A DNA stretch of 64,000 nt from Leclercia adecarboxylata (GCA_901472455.1 LR590464.1:4216001-4280000), one strand, 5' to 3'. Shown: positions 1 to 8,785, numbered from the stretch's first letter. The notes: a model not told the origin generated them from the letters alone. Numbers and translations: made by a program.

Positions 1-536
1 TCAACCAGCGCCACCACCACGACCAGCACAAACAACGGCACGGACAGCACCAGGATGGTGACGCGTACCAGGGTGATAATGCTGATCCATACCGTGGCCA
101 GCAGGTATTCACGCAGGTAGCCGGCAAGCCAGCCGCTCCAGCTGTTGATTTCCCGGGTGACGGCATTGTCACTGTGCATCTGGTGTGCATTTTGCTGCCG
201 GACCCAGTCCAGGAAGCCACTGTCCACAAAGGCCCACTGATAGGCGGTGCTCACCCAGCGCACAACCGTCACCGATGGCTCAGACAGCAGCAGGCTGCGG
301 GTGAACTCTGTGGACAGCCACCCCAGCTCGGTGTTCATGACCGCTTCACTGTGCGCCGCCCCGGCTTCCGGCCAGAAGAAGGCGATGCCGATATATTCAA
401 TCAGCAGGCTCAGCAGCAGCGAGGACAGCACCACGCCCACCAGGGCCCACGGCCAGCCCCAGAGCAGGTTATACAGAATGCCGTGTTTGCGCTCCGGCAG
501 TGTCTGCTGCTGTGGGGGACGTTTTACCTCAGCCAT
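1..536 (-). CDS. ICE membrane protein, DUF4400/TIGR03747 type (partial)
   Basis: The reading frame is open from an ATG at 536 to the window edge, so the C-terminus is missing. The start overlaps the traD stop. About 178 residues are visible. There is a short basic, proline-rich N-terminus, a first membrane segment at about residues 30-50 (WALVGVVLSSLLLSLLIEY), a long extracytoplasmic region with several tryptophans, and a second very hydrophobic segment at about 155-178. This layout and the position directly after traD match the DUF4400 proteins (TIGR03747, integrating conjugative element membrane protein) of PFGI-1-class elements. These are thought to work with the coupling protein at the inner membrane. 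The family call is from recalled resemblance and gene order; the exact function is unknown. Confidence 0.72.
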   Translation of the reverse strand, partial: MAEVKRPPQQQTLPERKHGILYNLLWGWPWALVGVVLSSLLLSLLIEYIGIAFFWPEAGAAHSEAVMNTELGWLSTEFTRSLLLSEPSVTVVRWVSTAYQWAFVDSGFLDWVRQQNAHQMHSDNAVTREINSWSGWLAGYLREYLLATVWISIITLVRVTILVLSVPLFVLVVVVALV

Positions 537-2628
537 TCGCCCCTCCTGTGACCGGCACGTTCAGGGCCGGACCATCCCGCCACCAGGATTCGCCGCTGTG
601 ATAGCTGCGCCGCATCTCCTCCGCTATTTTCTCAATACTTTCCGGCATCAGCACATCATCAGCATCCCCGGCAGGCAGCGGCATGCGGATTTTCCACAGC
701 TGCCCGCCCTCCAGCAGGGGCAAACGCCTGCCCTTTCGGCAGCGTCACGATATCGGCCGGCTCCAGCAGCGGGACTTTTACCGTCCCGACGCGGTCCTGG
801 GTGCTTGAGGTGAAGTCCTGGTCTGCATTGACATCGGCCGTGTCCTGGTGCCCGGAGACCAGCGTTTTGGTGTAAATCTCCACCTGCGGCAGCTGCGTGG
901 TCAGCAGCTCGGCGGTGCGGTTCTCCCTGACGCGCAGCATAATCAGGTTGTTAAAGTTACCCTGTACCTGGGCCGTCTTGGCCGCATTCCCGATGCGTGC
1001 CTCAATATCAGAAGACGTCTGGGTATAGGCCGTCACCTGCATGCCGGCACCGCCCCCTTTGTTGATGAGAGGGATAAACTCATCCCCCATCAGCTCGTTA
1101 AACTCATCGCAGTGCAGGTTAATCAGGGACTTCCCTTCTTTCCCGCCCGGCAGGCCCGCATTGATACCATGTTTATAAATGTGCCCGGCCACACTCACCA
1201 GATCGGCGAACATGGAGTTACCGACCGCGCTCGCCACTTCACTGTCACTGAGCGCATCGAGCCCCACATACACCACGGCTTTTTTACGGATGATCTGTTC
1301 CCAGTCAAAAATCGGCCGCGTGTCGTCAATATCCTGATAATCCGGCGACAGCAGCTCGGCGGTCTTGCCGGTGGTCAGTTTTTCCAGCAGCGGCAGCAGC
1401 GATGCCACGATTTTGTCAAAGTAAGTACGGTCATAACGTACCGCTGACCGCAGCCCGTCAAGGATGGGATCATAGAGTTTTTTACCCTCTTCTGAACTCA
1501 GGGCAACCTCAATGGCCCAGATACGTAAGGCATCCGGCTGCCCCTGCATGTTACGGGGCACGTCGTCCTCTCCCAGCACCTGCTGATTATTCTCAATCTG
1601 CGTCTGCAGAGCCGGCAGCTGCGCCTGGATGATTTTTTCCGCATAGCGGATATAGAGATCGGCGATATTGTTCACGTAGCGCATAATCAGCGTGTAGTCA
1701 GGGCGTTCCCCCAGGGCGACCAGCGCACGGGCGATGATGTTGACGAACCGCCAGGCAAATTCGCGGAATGCCGCGCTGTTCCCCTCACCCGACAGCTGAC
1801 CGGCCACGCGGGACGCCACCTCTGACACGCGACCAAAACGCCCGACGGCATTATAACGGGCTGAAATTTCAGGCCAGCCAAGATGAAAAATATACAGCTC
1901 GTCCCCGCGTCCGGCCCGGTGGGTCTCTGCCCAGACGCGTTTCATCAGGTCTGCGTCGCCTTTCGGATCAAACACGATGGTGACTTCACCCCGCCGGATA
2001 TCCTGGGTGACCAGCAGCTCTGCCAGCCGGGTCTTCCCGACGCGCGTGGTGCCGTACACCACCGTATGGCCAACGCGCTCCCCAGAGCCAGGGTGACGTC
2101 TTTTTCGTCGGGCTCGATGCCGTGCAGCGCCGGGTTTCCGCCACCGGCGGTAACGGCCGCACCGGGTTCAGCGGCGTATCAGCACTCAGCAGCTTGCCCA
2201 GCCAGGGCAGACGGTGCTCTGTCATCATTTCGAGCTGACGCGCCCCCAGGTAAAAGCGGTTTGGCTGCAGGTAACGGGCCACTTCAGGGCGCAGCGTATC
2301 CTGCAGGCGCTGGGTGTGTTTCTGGGTCCAGCGGAACCCCCGGCCGAGAAACAGGCGATGATGACTGACGGGGATCTGCTTAGTGCTCATGACATAGCGC
2401 GGCAGGCGGCGGAGATTCCGGCGGTAACGAATAATCTTCATCCCCTGATGCGTGCGGGGTTACTGCCAGCGCCGCAAACCCGGCTGCGGTGACATAGCTG
2501 ACAGACGGAGCCAGGGCGACAGCCCAGGGTGCCTGCACACAGACATACGCCGCCATGCCCGATACCACGGCGGTATTCAGCTCAACGGCCGGACGCAGCA
2601 GAGCTTCAATGACGTAACGGTTACTCAT
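529..2628 (-). CDS. traD: Conjugative coupling factor TraD, PFGI-1 class (frameshifted)
   Basis: This is the hexameric ATPase that brings the relaxosome to the type IV secretion channel at the inner membrane. The ATG at 2628 follows GGAGG at good spacing. The N-terminus carries hydrophobic segments in roughly the first 60 residues. Walker A is GTTRVGKTR near 2055 and the Walker B region is LINLHCDEFNE near 1110. About 700 residues is usual for the class. The gene is read in several frames: shifts lie near 2450, between 2060 and 2130, and near 720, and each continuation picks up clean TraD-like sequence. The C-terminus ends GALNVPVTGG-like just inside the next gene. Indel errors are the likely cause, but a decayed copy cannot be excluded. 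It sits in a tight run of overlapping transfer genes. Confidence 0.88.
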
Positions 2629-2893
2629 CGTCTGCCTCCTTTATGATTTTACCGTCGGCCCTGCGGGTATACGTCCCCTTTGCGGAGCCGGCTTCCCTGC
2701 AGGACTGAGAGTGATAACGCAGGGCATCCGCCAGTAAGCGCCAGAGCACATACAGGACATTCGACAGAATGAAAAAAATGATCCATACGGCCCGCAATGA
2801 CAGCAGGTAATTGTTCGCCGCGGTTTCTGTGGAAACGGCAGTGACGGTACAGGCTGCCGGCTTTGCATCAGGCGGAGCCGCATTATCAGGCAC
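2621..2893 (-). CDS. Small membrane protein upstream of traD
   Basis: About 90 residues. I chose a GTG start at 2893 because a strong GGGAGGA lies 8-9 bases upstream of it; the in-frame ATG at 2911 precedes that site. The N-terminal third is alanine/proline rich, followed by one clear membrane segment (AVWIIFFILSNVLYVLWRLL) and a basic, cytoplasm-like tail. The stop overlaps the traD start and the start overlaps the end of the next small membrane protein, so it is probably translationally coupled within the transfer operon. I do not recognise a named family. Position suggests a helper of the coupling protein or of channel assembly, but that is inference only. Confidence 0.6.
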   Translation of the reverse strand: MPDNAAPPDAKPAACTVTAVSTETAANNYLLSLRAVWIIFFILSNVLYVLWRLLADALRYHSQSCREAGSAKGTYTRRADGKIIKEADDE

Positions 2894-3110
2894 CGGGCAT
2901 TCCTCCCACATGTAATGTCCGGGCGGGCGCGGTGCGCCATGCCGTTGCCTCCTTCTGCAACTGGTCGTTCAGGTCACTGACCGGATGGCCGAAAACAAGC
3001 CAGGCGAGCAGCCAGACACCGCCGAAAGCAGCAGGCACGAAAACGGCATGACGGAATAAACAGAACACAAGCCACAACGCGTAGCGCAGGCTGTTCAGGA
3101 AGATGTGCAT
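2886..3110 (-). CDS. Small membrane protein of the transfer operon
   Basis: A 74-residue protein with two adjacent hydrophobic stretches, at about residues 8-22 (YALWLVFCLFRHAVFV) and 25-42 (AAFGGVWLLAWLVFG), and a short polar tail. The ATG at 3110 lies inside the 3' end of the nuclease-like gene and the stop overlaps the start of the next gene, the compact arrangement of one translationally coupled operon. I do not recognise its family. It may be a minor inner-membrane component of the conjugation machinery. Confidence 0.55.
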   Translation of the reverse strand: MHIFLNSLRYALWLVFCLFRHAVFVPAAFGGVWLLAWLVFGHPVSDLNDQLQKEATAWRTAPARTLHVGGMPGA

Positions 3111-3692
3111 AAAAGATTCCAGAGATACTGCCGGACGTCCTGACCGGCGAGAATGGCCAGCAGGCGTTGCCCGCTGATGATGCGCAGACGCGGTGACGCC
3201 GTGCGAATGGTGCGGCTCATTTTTCCGGTACGGCCCGTGTGGATAAACAGCCCCCGGCGGCCGGACTGCTGGAGAAGCCGGTCGAAGTCCTCAACATGTG
3301 CGGGGGAAACAGCACGACTGTACCGTTTTGGCCTGGATAAGCCAGTGCTCGCCGTCGATGATGACCTGGCCATCAAGGCCGCCGTCACCGCTGTAAGAGG
3401 CATTGCGCACTACGGTCAGTCCCTGACGTTCAAAGGCAGACAGCAACAGCTCTTCAAAGACATAGGGGCTGATTTTGCGCAGATAGGTCAGACGCTGCCC
3501 GTCTCCCGGCAGGCTGTTAAGCTTATTCAGTACCCGCCCCGCCGTTGCCCGGTATCGCCGGTGACGGCGGGTGCTGGCTTTCTCACGCCAGCGCAGGTTC
3601 AGAAAGGCCATCACCACCAGGAAAAGGACGATCAGTAGGACCGCCCCATAAGGGTGTGCCATCAGCAGACCGTTGATATTTGGCGCGCTCAT
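3095..3692 (-). CDS. Membrane-anchored Mrr-like restriction endonuclease domain protein (frameshifted)
   Basis: About 199 residues once one frameshift near 3325 is repaired. An N-terminal membrane anchor (VLLIVLFLVVMAFLNL) is followed by basic residues, a helical linker, and a nuclease-like core. GDGGLDG followed by HWLIQAKRY matches the D-(Q/E)xK active site of Mrr-type enzymes, where glutamine can replace the usual acidic residue. Mrr-like proteins with a membrane anchor are a recurrent part of this ICE transfer cluster and are usually labelled restriction endonuclease; their role in transfer is not known to me. The gene overlaps its neighbours on both sides (TAATG at 3692 and a 16-base overlap at the 3' end), so it is co-translated with transfer genes and is not a stand-alone restriction system. 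Confidence 0.72.
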
Positions 3693-4225
3693 TACGGCTT
3701 AACCTGCTGCGTCAGGCCGGTATCGGTGATGAGTACCGGATAATGCGCAATCTGCAGGCGACGGGCCAGCTCGCTCCCGGAAGCCGGGGCCAGGCTGACA
3801 CCGGGGGCCAGTTCGCGCAGCTCGCGCACGGTATCCATGTCTGTGACGTTGACTATCATCCCGGCCGCATGATGTTCAGCCAGCGCGCCGGCATTGGCCT
3901 TCAGCCAGTCACGGGACAGAGCATCATCCCCGATCAGAAACAACGCCCCAATGCCGGGCAACTGCAGCGGCCGGTCTGCTGTATTCCCCGGGCTCAGTTC
4001 AGGTGTGTTAACGGGTAACATACCCGCCATCCCGTCAGCCAGCGGAACACCGTGGCCCGGCTGGCGTGAAGGCTGTACGTCACTGACGCCGGGCATGCCG
4101 GGCTGTTTATTAACGGCCTCAAAATACGGCGCAGCATCTTCACCGCCCAGATCAGCAATCACGTTCAGTTCAGCATGGCCGGTCAGGGGAAGGAGGGTAA
4201 ACAGCAGTAAGGACAGCGTTTTCAT
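3692..4225 (-). CDS. Integrating conjugative element protein, PFL_4695 family
   Basis: Intact 177-residue exported protein. It has a classical signal peptide (MKTLSLLLFTLLPLTGHA, cleavage expected after the alanine). The mature part begins with a short acidic ADLGGEDAAPYF segment, then a proline/glycine-rich stretch, and a C-terminal half with a thioredoxin/periplasmic-like alternation ending QIAHYPVLITDTGLTQQ. This matches TIGR03765, one of the conserved periplasmic components of PFGI-1/SPI-7 elements. Function is unknown; it is assumed to belong to the mating-channel assembly. It is transcribed with the lytic transglycosylase gene, whose stop lies 5 bases upstream of this start. Confidence 0.8.
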   Translation of the reverse strand: MKTLSLLLFTLLPLTGHAELNVIADLGGEDAAPYFEAVNKQPGMPGVSDVQPSRQPGHGVPLADGMAGMLPVNTPELSPGNTADRPLQLPGIGALFLIGDDALSRDWLKANAGALAEHHAAGMIVNVTDMDTVRELRELAPGVSLAPASGSELARRLQIAHYPVLITDTGLTQQVKP

Positions 4226-4230
4226 CAGGG

Positions 4231-4866
4231 TTATCTCCCGGGTTCAGTCCAGACGAAGCCTGGATCGGGGGTGAGCGCAGCAACCGAGCGGGGCGCTTCA
4301 GCTGCCGGCGCAGAAATGCGGGGTGCAGGGCTGATTTTTGCCAGATGCCCTCTCACAATGGCGCGGTAACGTGCAGCAGGCTGACCACCTGCGGGATGGT
4401 GGTAGCAGCCGGCCGCATCCAGCCAGCTGCCTGGCTTACGCGCCCAGCATTCACGCAGAATGGTGGCGGCGGCGTTCAGGTTGGTGTAAGGGTCAAACGC
4501 ATCCCACGTCGAGGCAAAATGATGACCGTTCCAGCCCAGATTGACCTGGGCAATACCGACATCGATGCGCTTAAGCGGGTGACGCTTCATAAAGACCTGC
4601 AGCGCCTGCCAGGCCTGCAGGCGCGTCTCATAGCGATACCCTTTGCCTGCCACATTGATGGTCCAGGGCCATGGCCGCACGCCGCGGGGAAGTTTGCGCG
4701 AAGACTCGCTCAGTGATACCGAGTAAAGCGCTTCCGGGGGCACGCCGTGCGCCATGGCCACGCGGACGTAACCCTCCGGCACCGTCTGGTCAGCATGGCC
4801 GTCAGGGACGGCCGCCATCAGTAAGCCCAGCGCCAGCGCGCCGGTCAGAATGCTGCGATTGCCCAT
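4231..4866 (-). CDS. Conjugation-associated lytic transglycosylase (SLT domain)
   Basis: Intact 211-residue protein with a signal peptide (cleaved near GHA-DQ, residue 26). The SLT fold is recognisable: catalytic glutamate in YSVSLSESS (about residue 53), then INVAGKGYRYETRLQAW, the DVGIAQVNLGWN block typical of family-1 transglycosylases, and the YTNLNAAATIL helix. It would cut peptidoglycan locally so the mating channel can cross the wall, as VirB1-type enzymes do. The C-terminus is an alanine/proline-rich tail. Its start overlaps the 3' end of the upstream TIGR03759 gene, so the two are probably translated together. Confidence 0.88.
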   Translation of the reverse strand: MGNRSILTGALALGLLMAAVPDGHADQTVPEGYVRVAMAHGVPPEALYSVSLSESSRKLPRGVRPWPWTINVAGKGYRYETRLQAWQALQVFMKRHPLKRIDVGIAQVNLGWNGHHFASTWDAFDPYTNLNAAATILRECWARKPGSWLDAAGCYHHPAGGQPAARYRAIVRGHLAKISPAPRISAPAAEAPRSVAALTPDPGFVWTEPGR

Positions 4867-5570
4867 TTACCGTCTCCCGCCTGCTGCAGTAAAACCGGCA
4901 TCAGGCCGTTACCAAAGCGCATCCACCGGCCGCCGTCGTGGTTAAGCGTGATCTGGCGTTTGCGGACCTTTTCCACAGGAATGTGATGGTCCCGCGCCCA
5001 GCTGCGAAGCGCATCATCACTGCCCTGGCTGTCGACCAGATAGATGTCCACCGGCCGGTTGTCAGCCAGCACGGCAGACAGTTTCGCGTCGCAGGTTGCG
5101 CAGTCTTTTGACCTGACGAACAGCGCCAGCCGGCCGCCACTGTCGTGCGCCACGCCGGAGGCGTTCCCCATATTGACCGGCAGTGTGCCCGGATACAGGC
5201 GCTGCCAGGCCGCGTTCACCTCACGCTGGAAATCAAGCTCTTTCTGGGTGCGGGCAAACTCTTCCTTGACCCACTTTTCAGCAAACTTACGGCGCTCTGC
5301 CGGCGTCTGCGCCTCGATACCGAGGGTGGAAAGCGGATCGAGACCCGGCGACTGGATACCCCGGGGTCCCTTCATCAGCTGCTGATAACGCTGATAATCG
5401 TCGGCACTGAGTCCCCACTGACCGGCCTGCTGCTGCAGGTTTTGCTGTGCGGAGTCCGTCCGTTGTGTTGATTCCTGTCGGCTGACATCCGTCTGTCCTG
5501 ATGTGGTCGCGGCCAGGGTCAGGGGACTCAGCAGCATGGCGGCTAAAAAGGTATGTTTCAGTTTCATCAT
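4845..5570 (-). CDS. TIGR03759 (PFL_4693) family integrating conjugative element protein
   Basis: Intact 241-residue periplasmic protein. It has a signal peptide ending LTLAA, a glutamine-rich helical N-terminal region (about 25-60), and a thioredoxin-like C-terminal domain with a CATC pair in VRSKDCATCDAKL followed by a YLVDSQGSDD strand. TIGR03759 proteins are a constant part of this ICE class. The CxxC suggests disulfide handling or a structural disulfide in an envelope component, which is inference. The ATG-ATG start at 5570 is 9 bases after the preceding gene ends. Confidence 0.82.
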   Translation of the reverse strand: MMKLKHTFLAAMLLSPLTLAATTSGQTDVSRQESTQRTDSAQQNLQQQAGQWGLSADDYQRYQQLMKGPRGIQSPGLDPLSTLGIEAQTPAERRKFAEKWVKEEFARTQKELDFQREVNAAWQRLYPGTLPVNMGNASGVAHDSGGRLALFVRSKDCATCDAKLSAVLADNRPVDIYLVDSQGSDDALRSWARDHHIPVEKVRKRQITLNHDGGRWMRFGNGLMPVLLQQAGDGKWAIAAF

Positions 5571-5578
5571 TCGCTCCG

Positions 5579-6335
5579 TTATTCTGCTCTGAGCACGGTC
5601 AGGCGGCCGTTAACCCGAAACGTCGCCTCACCATAACCGGCACTGACCAGCGTCCAGCCGGCAACGGTTTCGCCCTCTCCGACCAGGGCCACCTGCGACA
5701 GGCTGCTGTAGCCCCGGGGCGCGATGGCAGCCCAGGACTCTGCCCCCCGCTTCTCCACGCCCGTCAGCACAAAAGGCGCAGTGCGGGCCACGCGAAGGGA
5801 CGGAGCAGCACGACGTGTGTCAGCGGGACGGGGCTTTTTTGCAGCAGGCGCGTTTTTTTTGACCGGTGCGGCGACAGGTGCGGCGGGTGTGGGTGCCGGC
5901 TGTGATTTCAGCGCTGTCAGCTGCTCAGTCAGCGCACTCAGGCGGGTTTCCAGCCCCTGCTGGGCGTCCTGAAGGGTTCGCAATGACTGACGCACGGCGT
6001 CATCGCTGCCGGCCTGTTTCGCAGCAGCGCTCAGCTCCTGCTGCATCTCGCCAAGTTTTTTCCGCGTATCCTGCAGACCGGCTCTGAGCGTGGTCACATC
6101 TGACTGCAGGGCCGCAACTGTCTCAACAGTGGCCGCTGTACTGCCCTGAGATCAAGGCGTGCAAGACGCTCATCAAGGTTCGATATGCCCAGACTGAAGG
6201 CGGTGTAGCCCAGCGCCAGAATGCCGGCGAGCGCCACACCGCCGGCAGCGCCCCAGATGAGGCGGCGGCGGGGACGCAGCTGAATCTTTTACGGGCCGGC
6301 GCGGGGTCAGTATGGAATGGTTGCTGTTCGCTCAT
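5579..6335 (-). CDS. Bitopic coiled-coil transfer protein (frameshifted)
   Basis: About 250 residues after two frame repairs (near 6290 and near 6130). The N-terminus is cytoplasmic and rich in arginine. One membrane segment follows (AAGGVALAGILALGYTAFSL), then a long coiled coil (heptads through LGEMQQELSAAAKQAG and LQDAQQGLETRLSALTEQL), an alanine/proline/lysine linker, and a small beta-rich C-terminal domain. The start overlaps the pilL2 stop. The topology resembles inner-membrane to periplasm scaffold proteins of type IV pili or secretion systems. I do not know a specific family name. Confidence 0.68.
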
Positions 6336-6997
6336 TTTCTCAGAAACCCTCCGCTGACAGGTTTAACGGGGACGGACTGAGGGGCGCTGATGGCCGGTTG
6401 TGACACGGCGGACGGCGCAGGCGTGGACCAGGTGCTGACCGGCGGCGGAAGCTGGGAGACCGGCAGCTGGTAGCCGTCGCGCAGGCTGTGGCAGACCACC
6501 CGCTGTACATCGTCCACTTCCAACTGCCAGGCCGGACCGGCCATAACCTGCAGGGCAGTACGCAGGCGCATCGGGCCCAGCTGGTACTGAACCGCCGGCA
6601 ATGCCTGGCGGTAAAGCACGCCGTTGGCGGAACCGGTCGCGCACAGGGAATAACCGGACTGGCGCAGGGCGTAACGCAGCGCATCCGCCACGGTAGGATG
6701 CAGGGATGACGGGATGCGAATATCAATAATCTGCGAGAGAGGGTCACGCTGGGCCGCCTGCGGATCGGTACTGACCAGCAGATAACGATCGTAGCGCACC
6801 ACTTCCGGCGTCCGCGCATACTCGTCCGGAGAGACCGGCTGAACGTTGCGGGTGACGGTGGTGCCGGGTGTCGGGTCGGCAGGCGCGCGTTGCTGCAACT
6901 TTTGCGGCTGGGAAACACAGCCCGCAAGGAGCAGCAGGGGAAGAACAGTGGCAAGCCTGCCTGGTGAAAATACGTTGTGAGAGGTGTTACGTTTCAT
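6332..6997 (-). CDS. pilL2: PFGI-1 class ICE type IV pilus lipoprotein PilL2 (TIGR03748-like)
   Basis: Intact 221-residue lipoprotein with a lipobox LLLLAGC (Cys about 27). The middle contains the PilL N-terminal domain pattern (PEVVRYDRYLLVS, then IPSSLHPTVADALRYALR, then LGPMRLRTALQVMAG), resembling the STN/secretin-partner fold, and the tail is proline/serine rich. In SPI-7-type elements it is associated with the conjugative type IV pilus and secretin. It is the first gene of the leftward transfer operon. AGGAAA precedes the ATG, and the upstream 130 bases up to the terminator at 7087-7117 must hold the promoter, where I see no strong sigma-70 match. Confidence 0.82.
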   Translation of the reverse strand: MKRNTSHNVFSPGRLATVLPLLLLAGCVSQPQKLQQRAPADPTPGTTVTRNVQPVSPDEYARTPEVVRYDRYLLVSTDPQAAQRDPLSQIIDIRIPSSLHPTVADALRYALRQSGYSLCATGSANGVLYRQALPAVQYQLGPMRLRTALQVMAGPAWQLEVDDVQRVVCHSLRDGYQLPVSQLPPPVSTWSTPAPSAVSQPAISAPQSVPVKPVSGGFLRK

Positions 6998-7086
6998 CCG
7001 GAATTTTCCTGTACAGTGATAAAATAGCCCTCACTGTGCGGAATCGGTCCGGTTTCACTCAATTAACAACTGATTTTCCGTTGATG

Positions 7087-7117
7087 AAAAAAAACGCCGG
7101 CAAAAGCCAGCGTTTTT
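7087..7117. terminator. Bidirectional rho-independent terminator
   Basis: AACGC and GCGTT arms with an inner GGC/GCC pair and AAAA loop, flanked by an A-run on the left and a T-run on the right. It can end transcription from the DUF4160/DUF2442 pair leftwards and separates that cassette from pilL2. Confidence 0.75.
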
Positions 7118-7133
7118 AACTAATAGCGCGCTG

Positions 7134-7382
7134 TCAGGCTACTTTATGGGGACGATGGGTCACATCGCCGCGGCCTTCAAGCAAACCCGCAACAGAAATG
7201 TCTTCGTCCAGCGCGTCCCAGTGGATACCACGGGGACTCAGTTCATAGCTGTTAAGCTGTTCAGTTGAAGCATGCAACAGGCGTGGAAACCATGCCAGCG
7301 GCACACCGATGGTACGGGCGTCGTTGAGTTCAACCCACATCGTGGCCTCATCGAAGCTGACCCGTTTAGCTGAAATAGTCAT
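7134..7382 (-). CDS. DUF2442 domain protein
   Basis: Intact 82-residue protein. The sequence VSFDEATMWVELNDARTIGVPLAWFPRLLHA is the DUF2442 pattern, where the conserved P-L-x-W-x-P-R-L marks the second strand and helix. The ATG overlaps the stop of the DUF4160 gene (ATGA), the usual order for this pair. DUF2442 proteins are often described as DNA-binding partners or antitoxin-like; no experimental role is known to me. The cassette lies between ssb and the transfer operon and looks like cargo in the backbone. Confidence 0.85.
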   Translation of the reverse strand: MTISAKRVSFDEATMWVELNDARTIGVPLAWFPRLLHASTEQLNSYELSPRGIHWDALDEDISVAGLLEGRGDVTHRPHKVA

Positions 7383-7610
7383 TCCAGGCCTCCAGAAACC
7401 AATGCTTGGTTATCTTCAACGATCCCCGTCAGTTCTTTCAATACCCGTGAATTAAACCCATCGTTACTGGCCAGTGCCACTGATGGCGTTAACCAGAATT
7501 TGGCTTCACTACCTGCTTTCATTACGTGAATGTGTGCAGGTTCGAGCGGGTTACCTTCATTAGAATAAAAAAAAGAACCGGAAACCGTTGATCCTCAGTA
7601 TAACAGGCAT
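7379..7610 (-). CDS. DUF4160 domain protein (frameshifted)
   Basis: About 76 residues. The start MPVILRINGFRFFFYSNEG is typical of DUF4160, and PAHIHVMKAGSEAKFWL carries the conserved H-x-H and the K-F-W-L motif. The frame breaks at a run of eight T (minus strand, near 7567); removing one T restores the whole protein. The last codon overlaps the DUF2442 start. DUF4160/DUF2442 pairs are widespread on mobile elements and are suspected small two-gene modules, possibly toxin-antitoxin-like, but this is unproven. The break in a homopolymer points to a sequencing error. Confidence 0.78.
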
Positions 7611-7674
7611 GTCAGTTATCCTTAAATGCTGACCGGATTATGTGTAAGTTCAGAGCAACTGCCATAAAGGCTGT

Positions 7675-8213
7675 TCAGAGTGCATGGATTGCCGATTTTG
7701 GTACTCCATACCCGAATCCAATGAACGGTATATCGTCATCGAAGTCCATCGGTGGCGCACCGGCACTGCTGCCGGAAGCCTGGCCACTGTGAGTCGGTCC
7801 GGAAGGTTGATGAGGCTGGCCCCAGTCATTCCGGGAAGACGTATTCTGACCGCTGCCGGACTGCCGGCCGCCAAGCATCTGCATGGTGCCACCAATATTG
7901 ACCACCACCTCTGTGGTGTATTTATCCTGGCCGGCCTGATCGGTCCATTTGCGTGTGCGCAGCTGGCCCCTCGATGTAAACCTGGGAGCCTTTACGCAGA
8001 TATTCACCCGCAATTTCTGCCAGCTTGCCGAAAATAACCACCCGGTGCCATTCAGTCACTTCTTTCTGTTCTCCGGACTGCTTATCGCGCCAGCTCTCAG
8101 ACGTGGCCCAGAGAAAGGGTGGCAACTGCACTGCCGTTGGGAATATAACGCACTTCAGGATCCTGGCCGAGATTTCCGACAAGGATAACCTTGTTAACGC
8201 CGCGTGAGGACAT
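7675..8213 (-). CDS. ssb: Single-stranded DNA-binding protein of the ICE (frameshifted)
   Basis: The OB-fold protein starts MSSRGVNKVILVGNLGQDPE and continues through VATLSLATSESWRDK, TEWHRVVIFGKLAEI and YLRKGSQVYIEG, all standard SSB blocks. I preferred the ATG at 8213 because AGGAGAA sits 7-8 bases upstream; the ATG at 8219 is too close. Two frame shifts (near 8100 and near 7970) split the DNA-binding domain. The tail is glycine/serine/glutamine rich. The acidic tip DFDDDIPF that recruits partner proteins is present but is followed by about 14 more residues (IGFGYGVPKSAIHAL) and is not terminal. It protects ssDNA during ICE transfer or replication. About 179 residues, close to the enteric chromosomal SSB. 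Confidence 0.9.
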
Positions 8214-8242
8214 AATCATTTCTCCTGTAGGGAATAAAAGAA

Positions 8243-8262
8243 ACACCCCGCGAACGGGGTGT
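8243..8262 (-). terminator. Hairpin between the STY4534-type gene and ssb
   Basis: ACACCCC and GGGGTGT arms around a GCGAAC loop. On the minus strand it is followed by TTTCTTTTATT, so it can act as a partial terminator or attenuator just before ssb, whose start is 30 bases downstream. Confidence 0.6.
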
Positions 8263-8274
8263 GTCAGGTGCGCA

Positions 8275-8746
8275 TCAGAATGAGTTCTCTGCGTAGTTTT
8301 GCTGTGCGGCAGAGCCATTCTGCGGCGGCACGGAGTCAGATTTTTCAGTCTTGTAAACCATGTCCTGGCCTATTTTTATCCAGTCCACCTTTATCAGGCG
8401 GGCTTTCAGACTGACGCGCTGTTCGCCGGCATGGTCGCCTTTGTTCAGCGTAAATATGTCCGTGGACGGGTTACTCAGGTTAAAGCCCAAACAGGACTTT
8501 CTTGTCTTCATCGACGGCTTTCTGGCAGCGGGCGATAAGGCTGGTTGCCTCTTTACCTGCGACAGAAATGTCAAAACGGACGTAGGCCGGATTATCAGTC
8601 GGACCACTCAGTGCATTGATTACGCAGCTGAGGAACGAGCCATTCTGATGGTTAACCTGGCGAATGTTGCTGAGATACCCGATGCCTTTGATAGTCAGGT
8701 TGAAGTACTCAGATTTTGCAGATGCAGAAGTGTTGTTTGCAGACAT
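8275..8746 (-). CDS. STY4534 family ICE replication protein (DUF3577; frameshifted)
   Basis: About 156 residues after one repair near 8495. The protein begins MSANNTSASAKSEYFNLTIK and contains GIGYLSNIRQVNHQNGSFL, CVINALSGPTDNPAYVRFD and, after the shift, RVSLKARLIKVDWIKI, the DUF3577 pattern. These proteins are always found near ssb and topB in SPI-7/PFGI-1 elements and are annotated as ICE replication proteins; biochemical activity is not known to me. The start lies below a long structured leader, and a hairpin separates it from ssb. Confidence 0.82.
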
Positions 8747-8785
8747 GATGTTTTCTCCATGGAGGTAAAAATAGGTACGACGGAG

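Noticed and set aside
848..1447. Plus-strand frame of 199 codons opposite traD
   Set aside because: It is a shadow of traD codons; the minus strand carries clear Walker motifs in the same interval.
7560..7572. Programmed frameshift in the DUF4160 gene at the eight-T run
   Set aside because: Many other genes in the window have the same kind of break without slippery sequences, so a sequencing indel is simpler.
8097..8318. Separate short gene upstream of ssb
   Set aside because: Its downstream half is the SSB N-terminus; the upstream part reads through the hairpin at 8243-8262 and is leader sequence.
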